Of a stretch of DNA of 64,000 nt, positions 8,486 to 15,772 are shown in pieces (within the stretch, counting starts at the first letter, position 1; every line of letters starts with the position of its first letter). The notes under the pieces were generated by a model. The model saw nothing but the letters and a program-made list of their open reading frames with translations, did no database searches and was not told the origin of the DNA. The stretch is from Castellaniella sp040276085 (lineage in GTDB: Bacteria; Pseudomonadota; Gammaproteobacteria; Burkholderiales; Burkholderiaceae_B): the NCBI RefSeq assembly GCF_040276085.1, contig NZ_JBELOK010000009.1, forward strand, positions 62,001 through 126,000, given 5' to 3'. The position numbers and the translations under genes are program-made.

Positions 8486-8971
8486 TTACTGCCTCGGTTG
8501 CAGCGTGATTTCTTTCTGTGCAGCCAGTGCTTTAGGTGGCCAGGAGCTCTTGATATAGGCCAACACCGCCGCTATATCGGGGTCGCTCAATGACTGGCCA
8601 TAGGCTGGCATATCGCTCACATATCCGGGTGGCGCGGTTTTCCCAGGCACCAGGCCGTTTTTGACAATGTCAATCAAAAGCGCATCTGGATGATGCCAAG
8701 TGTGCCCTGCTTTATCGTGCGGCGGCGCGGGTAATCGTCCGTTTGGCTTGCGCGTGCGCCAGTCATTCTGGCCTTCAAGCCGTGCTCCATGGCATGCGGC
8801 ACAATTATTGGTGTAGATTTGTCTACCACGGACCAAGAGTGTTTGATCGGACGGGTCAATATAAGCCAGTTTTGAACTCGATGCCGACTGGTACATGAAC
8901 AGACCGGTACCGAGTGCCAAAAAACCAAGCGCACCAAGGAACACAGCGGCTTTTTTCGTGACTATTGTCAT
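8486..8971 (-). CDS. membrane-anchored class I cytochrome c
   Basis: 161 residues. An uncleaved N-terminal helix (about residues 8-28) anchors it to the periplasmic face. One haem site CAACHG lies near residue 57, and SDMPAYG supplies a probable methionine ligand. SLSDPDIAAVLAYIKSSWP is the final conserved helix of the family. It is an electron carrier of unknown partner. It is the first gene of the metal-cargo side and is followed upstream by an M23 peptidase gene; such pairs occur in copper islands, but no operator of the copper type lies in front of it. Confidence 0.85.
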   Translation of the reverse strand: MTIVTKKAAVFLGALGFLALGTGLFMYQSASSSKLAYIDPSDQTLLVRGRQIYTNNCAACHGARLEGQNDWRTRKPNGRLPAPPHDKAGHTWHHPDALLIDIVKNGLVPGKTAPPGYVSDMPAYGQSLSDPDIAAVLAYIKSSWPPKALAAQKEITLQPRQ

Positions 8972-9051
8972 TGGAATCGTCCTTGCTCACTTTGCTGTAC
9001 GGTGAATGTAGCTTGATGGACTACGATTGTTCGGGCGCCGGACCTGACGCT

Positions 9052-9633
9052 TCATTTTTGGGTGTGGGCGGCCAGTTGCCGCTTTTGTCGAACAGGGTCT
9101 ACCGGCTGATTATTGACACGCAATTCATAGTGCAGATGGGGGCCACTGGACGTTCCGGTAGAACCGACATACCCAATGATTTGTCCCTTGTCGACATATT
9201 CGCCTTTCTCCAAACTATTTTTGAAACGGCTTTGGTGGGCGTAGACAGTAGAATAGATATTGTTATGCTCTACAAAGATCACTTTTCCATATCCGCTCTG
9301 AATGCCGATGAAGGATATCCTGCCGCGAGCTGTCGCCCGGATGGGTGTGCCTTTCGGGGCAGGGTAATCAATACCTTGGTGGCCTGCCCACTTGCCAGAC
9401 ACGGGATGGAATCGATAACCAAATGCCGAGCTGATGCGTGTTCGTTCGCTCAGTGGCGTGTCGAAAAAAATCTTCCGCAGATTTTCCAGCCGGGAAGTCG
9501 CTTTGTGCGAGTGTTGACCGAGTACATGAGCTGGATCATCGACGATAGAGATTTGCCTCACGCCTGATGCGGCGGCAGTGCTTGTCAAAAAAAAGCCGGC
9601 GATAAGAAACAGATTTCTTGATATGGTATACAT
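9052..9633 (-). CDS. M23-family metallopeptidase, periplasmic
   Basis: 193 residues with a signal peptide (cleavage near TAAASG, residue 22). LysM-less peptidoglycan endopeptidase or envelope factor of the LytM type. The zinc-site motif HQGIDYPAPKGTPI (H-x3-D) and the second motif GPHLHYELRVN (H-x-H) are both intact, so it should be catalytic. It reads toward the cytochrome c gene 80 bp away. It probably remodels cell wall; its place in a metal island could reflect envelope stress. Confidence 0.88.
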   Translation of the reverse strand: MYTISRNLFLIAGFFLTSTAAASGVRQISIVDDPAHVLGQHSHKATSRLENLRKIFFDTPLSERTRISSAFGYRFHPVSGKWAGHQGIDYPAPKGTPIRATARGRISFIGIQSGYGKVIFVEHNNIYSTVYAHQSRFKNSLEKGEYVDKGQIIGYVGSTGTSSGPHLHYELRVNNQPVDPVRQKRQLAAHTQK

Positions 9634-9707
9634 GCCAATTCGAACGGATTAAACCGTATCTGGTGATCAAGGCAGTCCTGATCTGTTCGGTTGATACAAA
9701 CGGCACT

Positions 9708-9730
9708 GGCCTGTAGTTTCAAGACAGGCC
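9708..9730 (-). terminator. stem-loop downstream of the SHOCT gene
   Basis: Perfect 7-bp inverted repeat GGCCTGT (9708-9714) and ACAGGCC (9724-9730), 59 bp after the stop of the SHOCT-domain gene. There is no T-run behind it on the minus strand, so its termination strength is uncertain. Confidence 0.35.
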
Positions 9731-9788
9731 CTGACATCGCATGAAAGCTTTTAACTGTTTGACGAGATATCTTTGTCCTGTGCCTGGT

Positions 9789-10034
9789 TTATTTTGTGTG
9801 CCTGGCATCGCGATCAAGCAAGCCCTTGCGTTCTTCGTACTCGCGGGGCGTGATCTCACCGTTCGCCAGGTGGCGCTGCAGCATTTCGTGGGGCGACTCG
9901 CGCGCGCGTCTGTGCCGCCCGCTCGTACGCCCCCAGCCGTAGAACACGATGATGCCGACCAGCGCCAACCAGAAGATCCACCAGAAAAAGTGCATGCCGC
10001 CCATGAAGAAGCCGCCGTTGTAAACCATGTGCAC
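9789..10034 (-). CDS. small membrane protein with SHOCT domain
   Basis: 81 residues. One transmembrane helix (GGMHFFWWIFWLALVGIIVFYG, residues about 11-32, split by aromatic residues), a basic loop, then a C-terminal SHOCT motif (EMLQRHLANGEITPREYEERKGLL). The start at 10034 overlaps no other gene, and MVY at residue 3 is another possible start. SHOCT proteins of this size are common in copper and silver islands but have no firm function. It is last in the operon that begins at the Met-rich gene. Confidence 0.8.
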   Translation of the reverse strand: MHMVYNGGFFMGGMHFFWWIFWLALVGIIVFYGWGRTSGRHRRARESPHEMLQRHLANGEITPREYEERKGLLDRDARHTK

Positions 10035-10038
10035 TCCC

Positions 10039-10512
10039 TCAGCCCTTGGCTGCCGGGGTTGTGCTACTGGCCAGTGCAGATTTCACCCGCTCAAGCCGAT
10101 CGCGCACCTCGTGGGCGATGCGCCCGACCTCGGGGTTCGAGGTCATCTGCAACACCGCAACGGGGTCCATGAAGGCAACGACCAGGCGACCGTCGGCCTC
10201 TTCACGCACGACGACGTTGCAGGGCAGCAGCAGGCCGATGTCGGGTTCAGCCTCCAGGGCGCGGTGGGCCAGCGGCGGATTGCAGGCGCCGAGGATGCGG
10301 TAGGGTCGCCCCTCGATGCCCAGCTTGGCCTTCATCGTGGCCTGCACGTCGATCTCGGTCAGGACGCCAAAGCCTTCGGCTTTCAGCGCTTCGGTGACGC
10401 GGGCGACGGCCGTCACAAAGTCCTTGTCCTGGATGTCACAGCGAAAACCATAGGGGGTGGCAGGTGGCTGTTGCGCGCTTGCTGCCGTGTGAGGGGAATT
10501 TGAAGTACTCAT
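10039..10512 (-). CDS. DUF302 family protein
   Basis: 157 residues with no clear signal peptide. The core is the DUF302 fold: FVTAVARVTEALKAEGFGVLTEIDVQATMKAKLG, then YRILGACNPPLAHRALE, then LLLPCNVVVRE. The two conserved cysteines GACNP and LPCNV are present, typical for the family. The biochemical role is unknown; it is often found beside copper or silver resistance genes. It sits 4 bp before the SHOCT gene and 10 bp after the Met-rich gene, so it is part of one operon. Confidence 0.85.
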   Translation of the reverse strand: MSTSNSPHTAASAQQPPATPYGFRCDIQDKDFVTAVARVTEALKAEGFGVLTEIDVQATMKAKLGIEGRPYRILGACNPPLAHRALEAEPDIGLLLPCNVVVREEADGRLVVAFMDPVAVLQMTSNPEVGRIAHEVRDRLERVKSALASSTTPAAKG

Positions 10513-10522
10513 GGCTGATTCC

Positions 10523-11023
10523 TCATTTTGTTGCAGGAAGCGCCTGCAGGCGGTCTGTCATCATCTGCATCATGGACTGCATCATGTCCATACGCTGCTC
10601 CAGCATGTCCTGGCGGGTGGCCATGTCGGCCGACTTGCCCGGCGCTGCGCCTGTGCTCATGCCACTGCCCATGCCGCGGCCCATCATGCTCATGCCGCCC
10701 ATGCTACCCATCATATTCATGCCGCCTTGCATGAGTTTCATCTGCTTGGCCATCAGCGCACTGTGCTCCTCGGGCGTCTTCGCGGCCAGCATTGCATCGT
10801 GCATCTGCTGCATGGCCTTCATCTGGCTGGCATAGTCGGGGGCAGTCGTGCCCGCGCGCATACCTGCGCCCGGGCTACCCGATTGCGCCTGAGCAGCCTG
10901 CGCGACGGTGTCATTTGCCGGATGATGGCTGTCGTTTTGATCGCCATTGGCAGCCCAGGCCGGGGCGGTCAGGGCTGCACTGGTCAGAACGGCAATAGAT
11001 GCAAAGGTACGGAGGTAGGTCAT
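10523..11023 (-). CDS. Met/His-rich periplasmic metal-binding protein
   Basis: 166 residues with a clear signal peptide (cleaved after APAWA, about residue 24). The mature chain is extremely methionine rich, with runs such as GGMNMMGSMGGMSMMGRGMG and MDMMQSMMQMM, and has some His near the N-terminus. Such Met clusters bind Cu(I) or Ag(I) in the periplasm (family knowledge of CopA/CopC/CusF-like Met motifs; the direct role here is inference). It is first gene of a three-gene operon with its own copy of the copper-type operator and promoter cassette about 130 bp upstream. Confidence 0.75.
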   Translation of the reverse strand: MTYLRTFASIAVLTSAALTAPAWAANGDQNDSHHPANDTVAQAAQAQSGSPGAGMRAGTTAPDYASQMKAMQQMHDAMLAAKTPEEHSALMAKQMKLMQGGMNMMGSMGGMSMMGRGMGSGMSTGAAPGKSADMATRQDMLEQRMDMMQSMMQMMTDRLQALPATK

Positions 11024-11069
11024 GTTGAACTCCTGGTCAGCTAGAGACAGTTGCGACTGTCAGGGTGCG

Positions 11070-11170
11070 GCAGCTAATAAACAACTGACGCATGTATTGC
11101 ATTGATATATGAAAGTTTAGCGAAGCGCTTATGTCGATCTGATGACACCAGCATGACAATGTCGTAATGT
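11070..11170 (-). promoter_or_regulatory. promoter cassette A with CusR-like operator (11153-11168)
   Basis: The operator ATGACAATGTCGTAAT fits the pattern ATKACAA-nn-TTGTMAT with one arm base changed. Next to it, toward the gene, a stretch of about 80 bp is nearly the same as at 12566-12665 and 20208-20310, including the AT-rich segment around TTGCATTGATATAT, which on the minus strand forms a -10-like TATATC. It lies upstream of the Met-rich/DUF302/SHOCT operon. Confidence 0.65.
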
Positions 11171-11321
11171 AATGGCGGTGCAGGCTTGGTTAGTAGGTCG
11201 TGGTCGTCAACGAGTCCCGCAGGATCTGCTCTGCCTGCCTGGATGTGTTCAAATGGCATCGTGGCCCTCGGGATCCTCCTCAAAACTCGCAGTGTGATGT
11301 GGAACGCGTGCGAGATATTCG

Positions 11322-11408
11322 TCATTGTCCGGTGTCCCAGCGCCGCTTGAAGAAGTTGTAGATCGGCACGTACACCATCCCGGCATACGCCCCGTACAGG
11401 AAGCTCTC
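11322..11408 (-). pseudogene. fragment of a membrane-protein C-terminus
   Basis: Directly after the TAG stop of the DUF2933 gene the same frame stays open for 28 codons (SFLYGAYAGMVYVPIYNFF then KRRWDTGQ) before TGA. The segment has aromatic, membrane-edge character with a basic end and no start codon of its own. It looks like the tail of a lost membrane protein joined behind the DUF2933 gene. I cannot name the parent. Confidence 0.3.
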
Positions 11409-11621
11409 CTAATGAGGATGTGGTTCGCGGCTACCGCCCGTGGCGCTCGGCGGGTTCCCTACGGCCTTTGGGTCGGCGGTCCTGTTCGCGTCGCGATCTT
11501 CGCCAGAACCCGAGCCATGGCCTCCACCATGTCCTCCATGGCACCCGTGTCCGAACAAGTGCATGGCAATGAACGCCACTCCAAACAGTACCCAGATCCA
11601 GTTCTCTGTTAGCCAAGCCAT
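11409..11621 (-). CDS. DUF2933 small membrane protein
   Basis: 70 residues. One N-terminal membrane helix (LTENWIWVLFGVAFIAMHLF), then the His/Gly-rich GHGCHGGHGGGHGSG that marks DUF2933, then a loose hydrophilic tail. The His cluster can bind soft metals (inference). It follows the methyltransferase gene by 87 bp, as usual in copper and silver islands, and should share promoter cassette B. Confidence 0.8.
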   Translation of the reverse strand: MAWLTENWIWVLFGVAFIAMHLFGHGCHGGHGGGHGSGSGEDRDANRTADPKAVGNPPSATGGSREPHPH

Positions 11622-11708
11622 TTCCAGCTCCTTTCGTTGAGATCGTTCAGACGTCGACCTTTCGTTCTGGACAGCCGCGCAAGGCGGCGAGCGATTGGTC
11701 TTGGCATG

Positions 11709-12383
11709 TCAATGCCGCGGCAGTTCCTGCTCGCTGCCGCCCCTGGAGCGCTCGACCAGTCGCCGCCACTGGCCGATTCGCGGAATGAACATCGGAACGC
11801 GTCGCCGATAGGCGCGATACTCATCGCCGAATTCCGCCAGCACGCGTTTCTCCTCATTTCGTGCAAGCAGCCAATAGATCAGCACAATCACGGGAAATAG
11901 CGTCACCGAGAAGATCGTCGGCCAATGCACGACGCCCTCGCCAAAGAGGCCAATGAACAGGCCGGTGTACTGAGGGTGCCTGACCAGCGCATACAAGCCA
12001 CCGGTGGCGAGACGCTTCTCCTTTTGCGCACGGTAGAGCTCGCGCCAGCCCTGGGCGAACAAACCAATGCCGACAAACAGCAAGAGATAGCCGAGCAGCA
12101 TCGAGATCATCATGCCCAGCTCACCCACGCCCAGCAGCGTGGACCAGAGACTGGCGCTCAGATTTGCACTGTCTAGCCCGAAGAACCGGACCATCAGATA
12201 GATGGTGAGCGGGAAGCCGTACATCTCGGCGTACAGTGCGATGATGAATGCCTGCACGAGTCCCGCGCTGGCCCATTCACGCCAGGTCTTCGGAGCCAGG
12301 TAGCGGTAGAAGAACCAGGACGCAATCACGATCATGATCGCTGCAATGCCCCAGACGCTTGAATGAGAGATCGATTCATCCAT
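11709..12383 (-). CDS. isoprenylcysteine methyltransferase-like integral membrane protein
   Basis: 224 residues with about five membrane helices. The C-terminal half has the ICMT/PEMT signature GGLYALVRHPQYTGLFIGLFG and then RNEEKRVLAEFGDEYRAY, which bind S-adenosylmethionine in this family. The physiological substrate is unknown; bacterial members beside metal genes are thought to modify lipids or envelope components. It is first gene after promoter cassette B and is followed by DUF2933. Confidence 0.82.
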   Translation of the reverse strand: MDESISHSSVWGIAAIMIVIASWFFYRYLAPKTWREWASAGLVQAFIIALYAEMYGFPLTIYLMVRFFGLDSANLSASLWSTLLGVGELGMMISMLLGYLLLFVGIGLFAQGWRELYRAQKEKRLATGGLYALVRHPQYTGLFIGLFGEGVVHWPTIFSVTLFPVIVLIYWLLARNEEKRVLAEFGDEYRAYRRRVPMFIPRIGQWRRLVERSRGGSEQELPRH

Positions 12384-12565
12384 GATGGATGTCCTTTTGA
12401 AGCGCTGTGAGGGATCGCCCTGTGTACGGTGCCAGACTCCGTTTGAAGCCGGATGTCCGAGTCTTGAGCGCGTACGACGCCGAGGAGGGTAAAGCGATGG
12501 AAAGTGGTGGCTGGTGTTTCACGTGTGTGCATCCTGTGATCGGAACGAGCAAGATATCGAGGTCG

Positions 12566-12665
12566 GCCGCTTATACGCGACCCACGCAACTATTGCATTG
12601 ATGTATAAGAGTTTAGTGAAGCGCTCATGTCGATCGGATGACGCTGCGATGACAACTTTGCAATG
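12566..12665 (-). promoter_or_regulatory. promoter cassette B with CusR-like operator (12649-12664)
   Basis: The operator is ATGACAACTTTGCAAT, with one arm base off the consensus. It is followed (minus strand) by the same 80-bp block as cassettes A and C, including TTGCATTGATGTATAAGAG read on the plus strand. A leader of about 180 bp then runs to the methyltransferase start at 12383. Confidence 0.65.
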
Positions 12666-12688
12666 TTCACCACCTCAGACTGAGACAG

Positions 12689-13486
12689 TCACGGCGTCAG
12701 TGCGTGGGCCGATCGTCTTGCGGCCCACCAGTAAATAAAAATTCCGAAGAGAATCATGGGTAATGAAAGTAACTGGCCCATCGACAGGCCACCCGCGAAT
12801 AAGCCGAGATAGTTATCCGGCTCGCGGGTGAACTCCACCATAAATCTAAAGACCCCGTAGCCCATCAAGAACACCGCACTTGTTTGCCCGATCGGACGTG
12901 GCTTGCGTGCAAACCACCAGATAAGTGCAAACAGCGCAAAGCCTTCGAGTCCCATTTCATAGAGTTGCGATGGGTGGCGTGCGATGCCGTCCCCCGTTTG
13001 TGGAAACACCATGCCCCAAGGCACTGTGGTGGCGCGGCCCCATAGCTCGCCATTGATAAAGTTGCCCAGGCGCCCAGCAGCCAGGCCCAAAGGGATGAGT
13101 GGCGCGACAAAGTCGCCAATCTCCAGCAGTGTGCGACCGCGCTTGCGGGCAAAGATCAGCATGGCCACGATTACGCCCAGCAGACCACCGTGAAACGACA
13201 TGCCGCCTTCCCATAGGTAGAGCGCCGAGAGCGGGTGGCTCAGGTACTCGCCCGGTTTGTAAAACAGTACATACCCCAGGCGCCCGCCAATCACCACGCC
13301 TAGCACGCTGTAAAAGATGATGTCCTCGAGATCGCGTAGGGTCAGGCCGCAGGGGTGATGCCGGATGCGCCAGCGGCCCAGCAGCCATGCCAGGGCAAAG
13401 CCGGTGAGATACATCAGGCCATACCAGTGGATGGCAAGTGGTCCGATTTGCAAGGCGATGGGGTCGATCTGGGGGTATTGCAGCAT
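12689..13486 (-). CDS. lgt: prolipoprotein diacylglyceryl transferase
   Basis: 265 residues with seven membrane helices. It transfers diacylglycerol from phosphatidylglycerol to the lipobox cysteine of prolipoproteins at the inner membrane. Signatures are YLWEGGMSFHGGLLG (essential His) and AGRLGNFINGELWGR. It is probably an extra copy, since lgt is essential and normally chromosomal (inference). The island encodes several lipoproteins (LemA-like, VirB7, a Tat-type one). It is last in the line copA-DUF3141-ackA-pta-lgt. Confidence 0.93.
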   Translation of the reverse strand: MLQYPQIDPIALQIGPLAIHWYGLMYLTGFALAWLLGRWRIRHHPCGLTLRDLEDIIFYSVLGVVIGGRLGYVLFYKPGEYLSHPLSALYLWEGGMSFHGGLLGVIVAMLIFARKRGRTLLEIGDFVAPLIPLGLAAGRLGNFINGELWGRATTVPWGMVFPQTGDGIARHPSQLYEMGLEGFALFALIWWFARKPRPIGQTSAVFLMGYGVFRFMVEFTREPDNYLGLFAGGLSMGQLLSLPMILFGIFIYWWAARRSAHALTP

Positions 13487-13546
13487 GGATGTGGCCCGAT
13501 TAAAAGATTACCGTGGATTAGTCATGTTCCAACGTCTGGGCGTCCA

Positions 13547-14581
13547 TCAGCACACCTCCTTGGGGCAACAAGCCGACTCGGGTTGCGGGGCACAGGGGAA
13601 GGCGGATTCCGTCTCCGGCACGATTGGGATCGGCAGCCGGATTCCCGCCCGGTACATCAGCGCCGCGACGCCCAGTCCCGCCAGGCGTGCCGCCGGCGGG
13701 TCGGCCCGAGAACTCAGCACTACCGGCACCGTCAGTCCCATGACCACCCCCGCTGCGGTGGCGCCACCGTGGTACTCCAGGTTTTTCGCCAGAATGTTGC
13801 CCGAGACCAGGTCCGGCATCAGCAGGATATCCGCTTGGCCTGCCACCGATGACTCGATCCCTTTTTCCCGGGCTGCACGTTCGGAGATGGCGTTATCAAA
13901 GGCCAGTGGCCCGTCGACCTCGGCGCCAATGATTTGCCCGCGGCGGGCCATCAGCGTCAGGCAGGCCGCGTCCAGAGTGGAGGGGATGGCCGGGTTGACG
14001 GTCTCTACCGCCGAGATTACGGCCGCCCGGGGCACCTCGACGCCGATCATGTGCATCAGTGCGATGGCGTTCTGCAGAATCTGTGCCTTGGCGTTGAGGT
14101 CTGGCGTGATATTCACCGCTGCATCGCTGATGGCGAGCAACCGTGGGTAATTGGGTATATCTACCAGAAAGACGTGGCTGACGCGGCTGCCGGGCTGGCG
14201 CAGGCCGTGCTCGCTGTCGAGCAGGGCGCGCATGAAGGCATCGGTGTGGATGTGTCCCTTCATCAGCGCGTCGGCGCGACCGGCGCGCACGAGTTCCACC
14301 CCGCGGCGGGCGGCATCCGCCTCCGAGTCCGCTTCGATCACGGAGGCCAGGTCGAGCTCCCAGCCGAGCGTGGCTGCGACCTTGGCGATCTCGACGCAGC
14401 GACCGATCAGCACCGGTTCAGCGATTCCGAGTCGTACCGCATCGCGAAGTGTTTCCAGCACTGCAGCCTGTGCCGCGTTGACCACGGCGACCCGAATCGG
14501 GTCCCCGTGCCGTGCCTGCTGCACCAGGTCATCAAGCGTGGCCAATCGTTGGACGGCGTTATTGATCATGTTTCCTTTCAT
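13547..14581 (-). CDS. phosphate acetyl/butyryl transferase family
   Basis: 344 residues, the length of the short PTA_PTB-type enzymes. It should exchange acyl groups between CoA and phosphate (acetyl-P and acetyl-CoA). Typical segments are DALMKGHIHTDAFMRALLD, LVDIPNYPRLLAISDAAVNI, and DGPLAFDNAISERAAREKGI. The C-terminus has an extra Cys-containing tail (APQPESACCPKEVC). The ATG overlaps the ackA stop as ATGA, so the two are coupled and should make a working Pta-AckA pair. Confidence 0.85.
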   Translation of the reverse strand: MKGNMINNAVQRLATLDDLVQQARHGDPIRVAVVNAAQAAVLETLRDAVRLGIAEPVLIGRCVEIAKVAATLGWELDLASVIEADSEADAARRGVELVRAGRADALMKGHIHTDAFMRALLDSEHGLRQPGSRVSHVFLVDIPNYPRLLAISDAAVNITPDLNAKAQILQNAIALMHMIGVEVPRAAVISAVETVNPAIPSTLDAACLTLMARRGQIIGAEVDGPLAFDNAISERAAREKGIESSVAGQADILLMPDLVSGNILAKNLEYHGGATAAGVVMGLTVPVVLSSRADPPAARLAGLGVAALMYRAGIRLPIPIVPETESAFPCAPQPESACCPKEVC

Positions 14582-15768
14582 TGGTTGGCATACAGGCGCT
14601 GCACGTGCCGCGCGATCATCCGTTCTTCATCGGTGGTCACGGCTTCCACCTGGACCAGGCCCTCGGCGGCGGAGATCAGCGGCTCGGGCTTGCGATTGCG
14701 CCCTGGGTCCAGTGTCACGCCCAGATACGCCAGGCCATCGCAGATCTGCGCGCGGATGTCCGGCGCGTTCGCGCCGATGCCGCCGGTGAAGATCAGCCGG
14801 TCCAGCCCGCCGAGGGCGGCGCTCAGGGCGCCGATGAAGTGGCGCGCGCGATGACAAAAGAAGTCGATCGCCTGCGCGGCCTCTGGGGTGTCCTGACGGC
14901 GCGCCAGGAGCTCGCCCATATCGGCGCTCACGCCAGAGAGGCCCAGTAAGCCGCAGCGTTGGTAGAGCAATGACTGGAGAGCTTTAGGATCGAGTCCTTG
15001 CTGCCCGGCCAGATACAGCAGGATGCCGGGATCCAGATCGCCGCTGCGGGTACCCATAGGCATGCCGCCCAGAGCGCTGAAACCCATCGTCGTCTCGACG
15101 CTGCGCCCACCGCGGATCGCCGCCAAGGAGGCGCCGTTGCCCAGGTGCGCGACGATCAGGCGTTCGTCAAGTGCCGCTGGACCGTGGCGGCGCACCACAT
15201 CCTCGACGATGAATTCGTAGGAGAGCCCGTGAAAGCCATAGCGACGCACGCCCTGGGCCTCGTACTCCCGAGGCAGTCCGGTATGCCGGGCGACCTCAGG
15301 CAGGCCGTGATGAAACGCCGTGTCGAAGCAGGCGAGCTGGGGTACGTTGGGAAAATGCGCGCGCATGGCGGCGATGCCGGCCAGGTTGTGCGGCAGATGC
15401 AGCGGAGCCAATGGAATCAGCGTGTCCAGACGACGCAGCAGTGTGTCGTCGATACGCTGCGAACAGTCACAGTCCTCCCCCCCGTGGACCACTCGGTGCC
15501 CGATGCCAACCAGATTCAGCCCTTCACCTTGCTGACGCAAGATCTCGTCGAGACGCGCAATGGCTGCCGCATGATCCGCGAATCGCACGTCGTTGTTCGC
15601 GAGGACTTGTTCCCGAGCGTCCACCACGCGGAACCGTCCCTGTTCAGTGCCGATGCCGCTGGCCTCCCCCCACAACTGACGATTGAGGCCATCGGCCAGG
15701 CCGAACACGGCGAATTTCAGGCTGGATGAGCCGCAGTTGACCACCAGGATGGATGGGCGCGTCGACAT
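14578..15768 (-). CDS. ackA: acetate kinase
   Basis: 396 residues from the ATG at 15768 (MSTRPSILVVNCGSSSLKFA). It interconverts acetate plus ATP and acetyl phosphate. Signatures: VVNCGSSSLKFAVF at the start, GHRVVHGG, HLGNGASLAAI, and TTMGFSALGGMPMGTRSGDLDP, all for the acetate/propionate kinase family. The longer upstream frame overlaps DUF3141 and lacks family homology. It sits between DUF3141 (5 bp) and the pta gene (overlap). Confidence 0.93.
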   Translation of the reverse strand: MSTRPSILVVNCGSSSLKFAVFGLADGLNRQLWGEASGIGTEQGRFRVVDAREQVLANNDVRFADHAAAIARLDEILRQQGEGLNLVGIGHRVVHGGEDCDCSQRIDDTLLRRLDTLIPLAPLHLPHNLAGIAAMRAHFPNVPQLACFDTAFHHGLPEVARHTGLPREYEAQGVRRYGFHGLSYEFIVEDVVRRHGPAALDERLIVAHLGNGASLAAIRGGRSVETTMGFSALGGMPMGTRSGDLDPGILLYLAGQQGLDPKALQSLLYQRCGLLGLSGVSADMGELLARRQDTPEAAQAIDFFCHRARHFIGALSAALGGLDRLIFTGGIGANAPDIRAQICDGLAYLGVTLDPGRNRKPEPLISAAEGLVQVEAVTTDEERMIARHVQRLYANQ

Positions 15769-15772
15769 TTCC

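Noticed and set aside
11074..11325. 83-residue minus-strand frame upstream of the Met-rich gene
   Set aside because: It runs through promoter cassette A and operator; the same DNA is conserved as noncoding in cassettes B and C.
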